A stretch of DNA of 64,000 nucleotides from Candidatus Baldrarchaeum yapensis (GCA_016840465.1 JAEOSH010000003.1:28176-92175), one strand, 5' to 3'; counted from the stretch's first letter, positions 41,526 to 50,596 are shown. Notes: generated by a model from the letters alone, not told the origin. A program made the numbers and translations.

Positions 41526-42098
41526 TTATTCTTTCTGCTTTTTATTTTGTGCAAAGAATCTTTTTGAAATGACGTCAAGAGCCCTTTTGACAAACTCCTT
41601 TTTGCCAGAAATCCTAATAGTATTTTCACTTTCTGCCTCAATCATCGCTCCCGTCTTTTTTTCAATACCCTTAAGCTCGTCGAAACTAGCTGCTCTCGGC
41701 AGTACTATCCTCACAAAGTCGACGTCTTTATCTCGTGGAATTCCCGGTATAAATGTCCCACCAAGTTGTGGTAGTGGTACGCGGAATTCCCCGCTCTTGG
41801 CCTTCCTTAAAAGCTCCTTCCATTTATTAACGTAGTCTTCTCCAAGAACCGTAGATGCATGTTCAAAGAGAATCTTCCTTGCACTATCTAAGAGCATATC
41901 AATATCTGCAATGAATGCCTCCTCCGTGGCTTTACCCCTCGCGAGATGAAGTTGCCAATGAGAAATTAAAAGACGAGAGTGGCGAAGATCTGCATTCACC
42001 TGTAGTGATGGTGGAACTCCCTTTGAGGTAAGATCTCCCAGCATCTTATTCAAAACAGTCCATATGGAGTATCTTATTTCAAGGTCCCTCTGAGACAA
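41526..42098 (-). CDS. archaeal conserved hypothetical protein (DUF2096-like?), KH-like C-terminus
   Basis: 190-aa ORF 9 nt downstream of hdrB; family call from memory. Confidence 0.55.
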   Translation of the reverse strand: MSQRDLEIRYSIWTVLNKMLGDLTSKGVPPSLQVNADLRHSRLLISHWQLHLARGKATEEAFIADIDMLLDSARKILFEHASTVLGEDYVNKWKELLRKAKSGEFRVPLPQLGGTFIPGIPRDKDVDFVRIVLPRAASFDELKGIEKKTGAMIEAESENTIRISGKKEFVKRALDVISKRFFAQNKKQKE

Positions 42099-42107
42099 GG
42101 TATCACC

Positions 42108-42998
42108 TTAGAGACCGATTTTTCTCAATAGAGGTCTCACGGGTATAATATTGTACTGAAGACCTAATACATGTGGCGATGCACCAAGTGCCAACATTAT
42201 CAACTGGGTTATAAACACAACCGGAAGTCCTAACTTCACTCCCATACGGTCCTCTATTTCCTTCTGTCCCCTATCGAATTGCAGGTGGCAGAACACGCAA
42301 GGTGTGGTCAGGCAATCGGCGCCTGCTCTCATCATGTTCTGAACTTTTTCCCTCGTCATGTCTAAACTCACATCTATCGATCCTGCTCTCACCCCGCCAC
42401 CCGCTCCACAGCACATAAGCTTATCCCTGTAATCTATACTTATGGCGTTCGTGGTTTCGATAATCCTGTCAAGGATCGTTGGTCGCTCGGGATGCTCATG
42501 CCGCCTAACCTCTCTGGGCTTTAAGAAGTGGCAACCATAATGAGCGGCCACTTTCAAGCCGCTGAGATCTCTTTCTATCTCGCTCCTTATTCTATTCAGC
42601 CCTATGTCATGCTCTATCACTTCAATTACATGCTTGACCTCTATGGTCCCCTTAAACTCTTTGTCGATGTTCTTTAGGATTTCATTAACCCACTCCCTGA
42701 GTTCCTTGTTCTCCTTTAAAAGATGATTTGCCTCCTGCAAACTTCCATAGCAGCCGTTACAACATGTTACTATGTCAGCGCCTAGACTCTCGGCAATGCA
42801 CAGGTTTCTTGCAGCTATAACGATCCAAGTGTAGAGATCAAAGGATCCAAACACTCCGGGTGCTGGGCAGCAGGAGGCTCCCTTCATATCTAGAAGTTCT
42901 ATGCCATATCTTGTCATAAGGTATCTTGTCGAGGCCTCAACGCCCGGGTACCTGTTGGGCATTATGCATCCGAGGAAAAACGCATATTTCTTCGCCAT
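42108..42998 (-). CDS. hdrB: heterodisulfide reductase subunit B (copy 1)
   Basis: Two complete CCG motifs: 'FLGC..SCC..CCNGC' and 'HYGC..MCCGAGGG..PCVFC'. Confidence 0.94.
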   Translation of the reverse strand: MAKKYAFFLGCIMPNRYPGVEASTRYLMTRYGIELLDMKGASCCPAPGVFGSFDLYTWIVIAARNLCIAESLGADIVTCCNGCYGSLQEANHLLKENKELREWVNEILKNIDKEFKGTIEVKHVIEVIEHDIGLNRIRSEIERDLSGLKVAAHYGCHFLKPREVRRHEHPERPTILDRIIETTNAISIDYRDKLMCCGAGGGVRAGSIDVSLDMTREKVQNMMRAGADCLTTPCVFCHLQFDRGQKEIEDRMGVKLGLPVVFITQLIMLALGASPHVLGLQYNIIPVRPLLRKIGL

Positions 42999-43568
42999 TT
43001 AACCACTCTCCTGATAACCAACCATTTGATCGAATTTCATAATTTTTATCAACTTTCTGACTTCATCCAGCGCCTCGGGATAAGAATGAACCGTGGGTGG
43101 CAATTCACTTAAACCTAAAGCCTTTCTGATCTCTTTAAACTCGTCGGTGATCGGAACTGCGTGACCAAATCTTATAAGAAGCCTTGCAACTCGTTTGTGT
43201 TGCTCTTTCATCCTGCCGCTTTTTGCAGCAATGTTTCTGATCACTCTGATGATGTCCGTAGTTCTGACGCCGCGCGGACACCTCTCATAACACGTATAAC
43301 AGGTGGTGCAGTACCAGAGCTCTTCACTTGAAAGCACCTCATCCTTGAGCCCAAGAAGAGCCTTGCGCATAACTAGACGCGTCCTATAAGCAGTTCTTCT
43401 GCCAGATGGGCAACTTCCACTGCACGTTCCGCACTGGAAACATGCAGTGATGGTTTCCATATGTTCTCTTCCGAAAATCTTGGACCCGTACTCTATTATC
43501 TCCTCAACAAACTTAGGATCGGTTTTTTCGAGTTGTATGACCTGTTCGGAAGCACTCATCGCGGACAC
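42999..43568 (-). CDS. hdrC: heterodisulfide reductase subunit C (copy 1)
   Basis: 'CFQCGTCSGSCPSGRR', 'CTTCYTCYERCPRGV'; abuts hdrB. Confidence 0.93.
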   Translation of the reverse strand: MSAMSASEQVIQLEKTDPKFVEEIIEYGSKIFGREHMETITACFQCGTCSGSCPSGRRTAYRTRLVMRKALLGLKDEVLSSEELWYCTTCYTCYERCPRGVRTTDIIRVIRNIAAKSGRMKEQHKRVARLLIRFGHAVPITDEFKEIRKALGLSELPPTVHSYPEALDEVRKLIKIMKFDQMVGYQESG

Positions 43569-43679
43569 CCATTACGGATCAGCCGGGAATTACATACCCG
43601 GTGTCCTTTATTTGTTCTTTCCCAAGAAAAGAGGTATCCTCCAGTTATTCTGGTTATTACGTAAAAAATGTATTGGGGG

Positions 43680-44774
43680 TCAATGCGCATTATACGCGGT
43701 CAAAATCGCGTTAACAAAGTCTTCAGGTGAGGTGCCGCTAGTTCTTATTTTTTTACTCTCAAAGACTTCCACAAGTGCGGACTTTAGGAGGTTCTTATCT
43801 AAGCGTAGACCCTTTAATGAGTTTTCCAAATCGGCTATTGCATCTCGAGGCTCGAGCCAAAAGTCCCCGCTTATCAAAATATCCCTGATCACTTCATCCT
43901 CCATCTCGAAAGTCACCCTGATTAAACCACCAGGGGACTTATAGACCCCCTCAACGATGTAAGTATCGCCTGCCACCTTAACTTTCCTTGTAGCAAGATT
44001 CGGATGTCTCTCCTCGTGTATAAATAGCCACTCATGCGAAAGATACTGCTCTCTGAGTTCCCGTATGATTTCCTCCTCTCTTCTCGTCAATTCACCTCTT
44101 TCAAGCTTAACATTGAGGTACTTCTCAAAATTCTTCACTAACAAGTCAACAACTCTGCTTCTATCCGGTACGTACCCTAACTCTCTCCTCAATGAGGTGA
44201 CCCTTTCCTTCAGACTTTTTGCAAACTTGTCCCTGAACTTCTCACTGGGTACCCTGAGAACCTTAACCATTATATCGTAATTAAAGTCGAGAATTATGTT
44301 GCCGACGAAGACAAATGCTTTCTCTATTTCCCCACCGCCGTTTCCACTGATCTTCCTACCGTTAACCTCTATGTCATTAACGGGTCTAAAGTACGCGTCG
44401 ACCCCTAACTCCCTATACGTTTGCACAGGAGCCCTTAAGAAGTACTCAAATCTACCAACGGTGTCCGCGGGGACATCTGACCAGTCCTGGGGAATCACCA
44501 GTTGATAAAATATCTGATTTTCGTCTAAGTATACGGCCCCGCCGCCAATAACTCTCCTCACTATTGGTATTCCCATTTTCCTGCAAAATTCTATGTCTAC
44601 CTCCTTTGAAACCTCCTGAAAATACCCGCAGGAAACCAGAGGTGATGCCGGCCAGTCTATGAAAAGTGTCGGTGGAATGTCCCCCTCGCTTAGAGCAATC
44701 GCCGCTGCATGCCATATTACCTGCGTCAAAACGGGATCTATCGGCCCAAGAAAAACGTATCGCAGCTTCTTCAT
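43680..44774 (-). CDS. lplA: lipoate-protein ligase with C-terminal accessory domain
   Basis: 'VRRVIGGGAVYLDENQIFYQLVIP', 'NDIEVNGRKISGNGG', C-terminal 'YKSPGGLIRVTFEMEDEVIRDILISGDFW'. Confidence 0.93.
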   Translation of the reverse strand: MKKLRYVFLGPIDPVLTQVIWHAAAIALSEGDIPPTLFIDWPASPLVSCGYFQEVSKEVDIEFCRKMGIPIVRRVIGGGAVYLDENQIFYQLVIPQDWSDVPADTVGRFEYFLRAPVQTYRELGVDAYFRPVNDIEVNGRKISGNGGGEIEKAFVFVGNIILDFNYDIMVKVLRVPSEKFRDKFAKSLKERVTSLRRELGYVPDRSRVVDLLVKNFEKYLNVKLERGELTRREEEIIRELREQYLSHEWLFIHEERHPNLATRKVKVAGDTYIVEGVYKSPGGLIRVTFEMEDEVIRDILISGDFWLEPRDAIADLENSLKGLRLDKNLLKSALVEVFESKKIRTSGTSPEDFVNAILTAYNAH

Positions 44775-45232
44775 CTCAACTCTCCCTTCTTAAGCTTCTC
44801 CTCGTCCTCCTTGATCCACTTCTCTATGTTCTCGACACCATGAATTAGATTTTTCAAGTCCTCCTCTAAGTTCGTCGGTTCTATTACCGCGATCCACCCC
44901 TCACCGTACGGATCCTCATTTAATAACTCGACTCTTTTCTCCTTAACGAGTTTTTCATTCACCTCTATGATCTTCCCGCTGACTGGCGAATACAGAGTTC
45001 CGCGCCATTTCCCACTCTCAACAACCGCAAGAGGCTTTCCTTGCTCGACATGCCGCCCAACGGGGAGTACTCGTATTGCTATTGCTCGCCCTAAGGCCTG
45101 TTGCCCCCAGTCATCTATTCCCACACGAACCTTCCCATTTTCAATACGTGCCCACGTGTGCCTTGGATGATAGTAGAGATCCTCGGGGAATTCATATTTT
45201 CCGAGTATTTTTACCAATATGCCGACCTCCAC
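44771..45232 (-). CDS. GcvH-like lipoyl-carrier protein (glycine cleavage H / LbpA family)
   Basis: 'YYHPRHTWARIENGKVRVGIDDWGQQALG', lipoylation site 'VESGKWRGTLYSPVSGKIIEVNE'; 4-nt overlap with lplA. Confidence 0.93.
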   Translation of the reverse strand: MEVGILVKILGKYEFPEDLYYHPRHTWARIENGKVRVGIDDWGQQALGRAIAIRVLPVGRHVEQGKPLAVVESGKWRGTLYSPVSGKIIEVNEKLVKEKRVELLNEDPYGEGWIAVIEPTNLEEDLKNLIHGVENIEKWIKEDEEKLKKGELR

Positions 45233-45405
45233 AATTTCTGAAGAGAAGTCACCGCATTGAGAATATAAATGATGTACAGAGACTTGTTAGGGTGTATCAT
45301 CCCAATATGCTTTTTCCAAAATAAAACGCAAAGTTGCTGGAAAAATCGAAATTTTGTCCCTGTGGGTTTATTGTTTAAACCCTTTTAATTGACGTATGAT
45401 TTATA

Positions 45406-45777
45406 TTGGGTACCTTTCGAATAGTTAGCGACTCGCGGAACGAGGGAAGACGGATGAGCGACGCGCTAACTGTCATAATAGCGTTTGTGGTCTGCCTTCT
45501 GACTTCAGCGTTCCTTTACGCGCTCGGACGGAAATTGGCACCACGGGGCAAAGAGAATGACGAGAAAGTAACACCATACGCATGCGGAGAAGACTACCCG
45601 GTCGAATACATACAGTATTACATCCACTGGTTCTACTACGCGGTCTTCTTCACAATACTTGAGGTTGCAGCGATACTCATAGCGTTCTCGCTGTTCGCAC
45701 CAAGCGTGGCGCTCGTGGTGGTAATAATATACACGATTATGGCCCTAATTGCCGCGTTTATGGCACCGCGTGAGTAG
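45406..45777 (+). CDS. complex-I-like subunit A
   Basis: 'KVTPYACGEDYPVEYIQYYIHWFYYAVFFTILEVAAILIAFSL' NuoA-like; likely ATG start at 45454. Confidence 0.85.
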   Translation: MGTFRIVSDSRNEGRRMSDALTVIIAFVVCLLTSAFLYALGRKLAPRGKENDEKVTPYACGEDYPVEYIQYYIHWFYYAVFFTILEVAAILIAFSLFAPSVALVVVIIYTIMALIAAFMAPRE

Positions 45778-45787
45778 GTGATGTGAT

Positions 45788-46225
45788 ATGGGAATACTAG
45801 ATCGTATGGTCAAGTGGGCGCGTATAAGATCACCCTGGATACTCCACTTCAACACGGGAGGATGCAACGCGTGTGACATAGAGGTACTAGCAGTATTAAC
45901 TCCAAGATTTGATGTTGAGAGGTTCGGAATACTCCTAAAGGGAAGCCCCAGACATGCTGATGTGCTCGTAGTAACAGGTCCCGTGACGAGACAAGTTGCT
46001 AAGCGGCTAAAAAGAATTTATTATCAAATGCCTGAGCCTAAATTCGTAATGGCAGTAGGTGCATGCGCAGTCAGCGGTGGGGTCTTCAGGGGGGCTTATA
46101 ACGTACATATGGGACTCGACCAAGTACTTCCGGTCGATGTATACGTTCCCGGATGCCCACCAAAGCCGGAGGCCATCATTGATGGTGTTGTTAAGTTGTT
46201 AAAGAAGTTGGAGGAGGGTGGTTAG
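45788..46225 (+). CDS. [NiFe]-hydrogenase small subunit / NuoB-like
   Basis: 'NTGGCNACDIEVLAVL' CxxC (hydrogenase type, not the complex I tandem CC), 'AVGACAVSGG', 'VPGCPPKPEAIIDG'. Confidence 0.93.
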   Translation: MGILDRMVKWARIRSPWILHFNTGGCNACDIEVLAVLTPRFDVERFGILLKGSPRHADVLVVTGPVTRQVAKRLKRIYYQMPEPKFVMAVGACAVSGGVFRGAYNVHMGLDQVLPVDVYVPGCPPKPEAIIDGVVKLLKKLEEGG

Positions 46226-46724
46226 TGTGAGCGAACTAAAAGCGGAACAGGAACTCGTCGAGGATGTAAAGAAACAGCTCGGTGACAAAATTGTGGACAC
46301 CAAGATCCAGAGGGCAAAGAGGGTGTATATAAGGGTAAAGGCTGGAGATCACCGTGACGTTATAAAGTACCTCAAGGAGAAATGGGACGCATATCACGTA
46401 TCGACAATCACTGGCGTTGACTTGGGCGAAAATATAGAACTTCTTTATCACCTGTTCGCCTATCGGGGAAATGTTACGGTCACCGTGCGAACCGAGGTTC
46501 CAAAGTCGGATCCCAAGATACAGACAATTGTTGACATAATTCCGGGCGCAACGCTCTATGAGAGAGAAGTTCATGACTTGCTGGGTGTGGTTTTTGAGGG
46601 ACATCCTGAGCTTGAACGTTTAATATTACCGGATGACTGGCCAGAGGGGGTATATCCCCTAAGAAAAGAATACAAACTCGAAGTTGAGGAAGTTGAAGAG
46701 GTTAAGGAGGAGGGTGAGGCATGA
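46218..46724 (+). CDS. NuoC-like subunit (30-kDa)
   Basis: 'GATLYEREVHDLLGVVFEGHPELERLILPDDWPEGVYPLRKEY'. Confidence 0.94.
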   Translation: MVSVSELKAEQELVEDVKKQLGDKIVDTKIQRAKRVYIRVKAGDHRDVIKYLKEKWDAYHVSTITGVDLGENIELLYHLFAYRGNVTVTVRTEVPKSDPKIQTIVDIIPGATLYEREVHDLLGVVFEGHPELERLILPDDWPEGVYPLRKEYKLEVEEVEEVKEEGEA

Positions 46725-47935
46725 GCGAGGAGAGGATGTTTAGAATTCCCGTTGGTCCTCAGCATCCCGCTCTTAAAGAACCGATAAACTTCACATTCAT
46801 AGTTGATGGAGAAAGGGTCGTGGATGTCAAGCCACGGATAGGATACAATCACCGCGGAATAGAGAAACTCATGGAATCGAAGACGTACATTCAAGGGCTT
46901 TATCTCATCGAGAGAATTTGCGGAATATGCTCGGCGGCGCATCAGGGATGTTACGCTCAGAACATAGAGGAGGCCGCAGGCATCGAGGCACCCCCACGTG
47001 GTGTATACCTCAGAACGCTAATCTGGGAGTTAGAAAGAATTCACAGCCATCTCCTGTGGGTAGGTGTCGCATACCACGAGATAGGGTTTGATACGCTATT
47101 CATGTATGTATGGCGTGACAGAGAGCGGGTTATGGACATATTGGAGATGATATCGGGTAACAGGGTCAACTACGCAATGAACACCATAGGTGGAGTTCGT
47201 AGGGATGTTACTCCCGAAATTGTAGACAATGCCCTAAAGGCCCTCGACTACTTGGAAGAGAGAACGAAGTACTACAAGAAGGTCACCGAAGAGGACGACA
47301 GCATCCTTGCAAGGACCGTCAACGTCGGAATACTGAAGACAGAAGATGCTAAGAGATTATGCGCCGTCGGCCCGACGGCAAGGGCATCAGGACTGAAGGT
47401 TGATGTGAGAAGAGACGACCCATACGGTGCTTACGACGAGTTGGACTTCGACGTCGTAGTTTATGACACCTGCGACCTTACCGCGAGAGTACTCGTACGT
47501 ATAGACGAGGTTCTCGAAAGTATAAAAATGTGCCGCCAGATTCTCCAGAACCTCCCATCTGGGCCCGTTAGAGTGAAATTCAAGAGAAAGGTTCCAGAAG
47601 GAGAGTCAATAAGCAAGGTGGAGGCCCCTCGTGGAGAGGACTTACACTATGTCAAGGCAAATGGCACTGAAAAACCGGAGAGGTACAAGGTGAGAGCACC
47701 TACACTTGCGAATATACCGTCGGTCTGCGAGATGCTAAAGGGAGGATACATTGCCGACATCCCAATAGTATTCGCTGGTATCGATCCCTGTATTGCGTGC
47801 ACCGACAGGATGTTGTTCATAGATGTGAATACTGAGCGAAAGTGGATGTGGACGGAAGAGGAGTTGAGGATGTACGCGCGTAAGTGGTATAAGAAACATC
47901 TTAAGGAAGTGGTGAGGGAAAGATGGAAGTGCTAG
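46721..47935 (+). CDS. group 4 [NiFe]-hydrogenase large subunit / NuoD-like
   Basis: L1 'ERICGICSAAH' (Cys67, Cys70) and L2 'DPCIACTDR' both present. Confidence 0.93.
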   Translation: MSEERMFRIPVGPQHPALKEPINFTFIVDGERVVDVKPRIGYNHRGIEKLMESKTYIQGLYLIERICGICSAAHQGCYAQNIEEAAGIEAPPRGVYLRTLIWELERIHSHLLWVGVAYHEIGFDTLFMYVWRDRERVMDILEMISGNRVNYAMNTIGGVRRDVTPEIVDNALKALDYLEERTKYYKKVTEEDDSILARTVNVGILKTEDAKRLCAVGPTARASGLKVDVRRDDPYGAYDELDFDVVVYDTCDLTARVLVRIDEVLESIKMCRQILQNLPSGPVRVKFKRKVPEGESISKVEAPRGEDLHYVKANGTEKPERYKVRAPTLANIPSVCEMLKGGYIADIPIVFAGIDPCIACTDRMLFIDVNTERKWMWTEEELRMYARKWYKKHLKEVVRERWKC

Positions 47936-48939
47936 AACTCATACTCCTTATATTGGCAACTGTGTTGTTCCCCGGTGTTGTGTTCTGCACGTATTACGCC
48001 CTATTTCTAGAGTGGGTTGATCGAAAGTTCTTTGCAAGGCTCCAGAACAGAGTGGGGCCTTGGATAACTGGGCCAAAAGGAATACTGCAGCCCATTGCGG
48101 ATATAATAAAGTTACTCGCAAAAGAGGACATAACTCCAAATGGGGTTGATAGAGCCGGTTTCGTCGGTGCACCTTTCTTCGCATTAACCTTAGCGCTGTT
48201 CTCATTGATGTTCGTGCCAATAGCATCAACAAGCGGAATACTCTCATTTAAAGGAGATCTGCTCATAGTGCTGTTCATATCCACGGTATTCGGCATCATA
48301 ATAATATTCGCCGGGTACGTCTCTGCAAGCAGATTCTCGATAGTCGGCACTGCAAGAGCGGGGCTCCAGTTCGTGGGGTACGAAATCCCGCTCTTTGTGT
48401 CAGCAATTATTCCCGCACTTATAGCCAGGTCTCTGACATTGAAGGAAATAGTGGAGTGGCAGATTGCACATTACCCACTGATACTATGCTTCCCTGCAAT
48501 GATAGCATTCGGAATCTTCATAGTATGTTCCCTTGCGAAACTCGAAAAACTGCCGTTTGACATACCCGAAGCAGAAACGGAGATAGTTGCAGGGTGGGCA
48601 ACAGAGTTCAGCGGAAAGAAGTTGGCCCTCTTTAGACTTTCAACGGACCTGAAAATGTTGCTTCTTGCCGGATTGGCGACTGCATTGTTCCTTGGTGGAC
48701 CTGCACCCTGGGGCTTCACACTTCCGGCAGATCTAAATCCGTACCTTGCGGCGCTCATATACTCGATATGGTTCGTGATAAAGACAATAATCGTTGTGCT
48801 TATAATGTCCACGTTGAAAGCGGCATTTGCAAGGTACAGGATAGATCAGGCACTTAGGGGCTTCTGGAGATATCTAACGCCCCTATCGCTTGCAATACTA
48901 ATACTTACGCCTATAGTCGCCTATCATTTCTACTGGTAG
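47923..48939 (+). CDS. complex-I-like subunit H
   Basis: 'EWVDRKFFARLQNRVGPWITGPKGILQPIADIIKLLAKEDITP', 'FDIPEAETEIVAGWATEFSG'. Confidence 0.95.
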   Translation: MEVLELILLILATVLFPGVVFCTYYALFLEWVDRKFFARLQNRVGPWITGPKGILQPIADIIKLLAKEDITPNGVDRAGFVGAPFFALTLALFSLMFVPIASTSGILSFKGDLLIVLFISTVFGIIIIFAGYVSASRFSIVGTARAGLQFVGYEIPLFVSAIIPALIARSLTLKEIVEWQIAHYPLILCFPAMIAFGIFIVCSLAKLEKLPFDIPEAETEIVAGWATEFSGKKLALFRLSTDLKMLLLAGLATALFLGGPAPWGFTLPADLNPYLAALIYSIWFVIKTIIVVLIMSTLKAAFARYRIDQALRGFWRYLTPLSLAILILTPIVAYHFYW

Positions 48940-48949
48940 GTGATGTAAG

Positions 48950-49306
48950 ATGAGATTACCCGCAAGGTTCTCACCCGAATTGCTGAGGCATGTGCCGCGC
49001 AAGCCGGCAACAGTAATGTATCCGTTTGTCCCCGTGGAAGCACCGGAGGGCTTCAGGGGAAAACATGAATTTGATATAGAGAAGTGCGTTGGATGCGGCC
49101 TGTGCGCAAGGGATTGCCCCTCAGGAGCAATAGAAATGGTTCCCGATGAGAGAACAAAGGGCAAAAAGCGTCCTGTGATCCACTTGGACAGATGCCTCTT
49201 CTGTGCCCAGTGCGAGGAGTCATGCCCAAGAGGGGCGATAAAGCTAACAAAAGTGTACGAAATGGCGGGCTACAAGAGGGAAGAAATGGTAGTCACCGCC
49301 CCCTGA
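48950..49306 (+). CDS. complex-I-like subunit I (2x[4Fe-4S] ferredoxin)
   Basis: 'CVGCGLCARDCPSG', 'CLFCAQCEESCPRG'. Confidence 0.93.
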   Translation: MRLPARFSPELLRHVPRKPATVMYPFVPVEAPEGFRGKHEFDIEKCVGCGLCARDCPSGAIEMVPDERTKGKKRPVIHLDRCLFCAQCEESCPRGAIKLTKVYEMAGYKREEMVVTAP

Positions 49307-49448
49307 TGCTTTTCCTCAAATATTATCCATTTTCTTATTTTTATCCTAAGACTGACATATTCTTCCCTCCTCGAAGGCCTAATGGTTAGATTTATTCACA
49401 TTACGGTCAGGATTTTTCCAGTATCCACACCCCCCGCGGACAGAGAGA

Positions 49449-50471
49449 GTGCTCCACATGTGTAAAAAGGAGAGTTTGTACAGGCTTGCAAAGGAAATAA
49501 AGGAATTCGTTGGAGTTTCTAGAAAGAGGCCAATCATAAGAGTGACTTCCGCATTAACCGATACCCTAGAATTTTCCGATGCAAAGATTATAAGAAGCTT
49601 CGGGGAGGATGCAGCAATACTCGACATAGGTAATGGAAGACTCCTCTTATTTGCGGCAGACGGAATATGGTATAAGTTGGTATCAGCGGACCCATTCTTT
49701 GCTGGATATTGCGCGGTATTGGTTAACGTGAATGATATTGTGTGTAAAGGCGGGGATCCTTTAGCGCTGGTCGATATACTCGGCGTTCCGAAGGAGTGCG
49801 ATATCGATAAAGTTGTGAGGGGAATAATACGGGGATGCAAGAAGTTTGGTGTTTCCTGCGTAGGAGGGCATTTGCACCCGGATCATCCGATCCCCGAAAT
49901 CTCCGCCGCAATCATAGGAGTTGCGGAATATAATAAGGTGATATTCAGCGATCTTGCAAGACCCGGTGACCTAATAATCATAGGGATAGATCTGGACGGG
50001 AAGTTTCATGAAAAGTTCAAATTGGCGTGGGACACAACATCGCACAAGTCTCCTAAGCAGATCAGAGATATGTTCCAAGCAATGTATATAATAGCGGACG
50101 AGGGACTAGCAACCGCAAGCAAGGATATAAGCAATCCTGGAGTCCTCGGATCTCTCGGGATGTTGCTCGAAGCAAGCCAAGTTGGCGGATACGTGTATCC
50201 TGATAAGATACCTATTCCGGAAAACGTGTCAATATATACATGGGTCAAGACGTACCCCGGATTTGGGGTTGTGCTCACATCACCCGAGGATCTTGCAAAT
50301 AAATGTGTGAAAATACTGGAAGACCATGGAATATCAGCATCCATAGTCGGAAAGGTGATCTCTGATCCTCTTCTTCTCCTAAAAAGCGATAATGAAATGG
50401 CTGAGGTCTTTAACTTCTCAAGAGACAAAATTTCGGGGAGACCTAACAGAGGGCAATTAAAACAAATTTAA
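49449..50471 (+). CDS. AIR synthase-related protein, similar to methanogenesis marker 2
   Basis: 'FGEDAAILDIGNGRLLLFAADGIWYKLVSADPFFAGYCAVLVNVNDIVCKGGDPLALVDIL'. Confidence 0.8.
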   Translation: MLHMCKKESLYRLAKEIKEFVGVSRKRPIIRVTSALTDTLEFSDAKIIRSFGEDAAILDIGNGRLLLFAADGIWYKLVSADPFFAGYCAVLVNVNDIVCKGGDPLALVDILGVPKECDIDKVVRGIIRGCKKFGVSCVGGHLHPDHPIPEISAAIIGVAEYNKVIFSDLARPGDLIIIGIDLDGKFHEKFKLAWDTTSHKSPKQIRDMFQAMYIIADEGLATASKDISNPGVLGSLGMLLEASQVGGYVYPDKIPIPENVSIYTWVKTYPGFGVVLTSPEDLANKCVKILEDHGISASIVGKVISDPLLLLKSDNEMAEVFNFSRDKISGRPNRGQLKQI

Positions 50472-50501
50472 ATTTAAAATCATATAGATAAATTGGGCCG
50501 T

Positions 50502-50596
50502 GGGCCCGTGGCCTAGTCTGGATAGGGCGCCGGCCTCCGGTCAAATTGTTGGGAGAAAGCCGGAGGTCCCGGGTTCAAATCCCGGCGGGCCCGCCA
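50502..50596 (+). tRNA. tRNA-Arg (anticodon CCG, 50537-50539), intron-containing, CCA encoded
   Basis: Acceptor GGGCCCG/CGGGCCC, anticodon stem CCGGC/GCCGG, T-arm CCGGG-TTCAAAT-CCCGG, 3' GCCA. Confidence 0.95.
50541..50557 (+). other. 17-nt tRNA intron at canonical position 37/38
   Basis: BHB fold by eye: outer stem CCGGC/GCCGG, central helix CUCC/GGAG, bulges GGU and AAA, inner helix CAA/UUG; intron TCAAATTGTTGGGAGAA. Confidence 0.9.

Noticed and set aside
41526-45232. Canonical sHdr sulfur-oxidation locus
   Set aside because: HdrB copies keep both full CCG motifs, the HdrA seen is an MvhD fusion, and no sulfurtransferase (Rhd/TusA/DsrE) genes are visible; only the lipoyl component resembles sHdr.
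46721-47935. Annotation as NADH-quinone oxidoreductase subunit D
   Set aside because: Both hydrogenase cysteine pairs (RICGIC and DPCIAC) are present, as is the CxxC in the small subunit; no NADH module in the window.
49449-50471. HypE hydrogenase maturation protein
   Set aside because: Same AIR-synthase superfamily, but the C-terminal 'PRIC'-type cysteine tail of HypE is missing.
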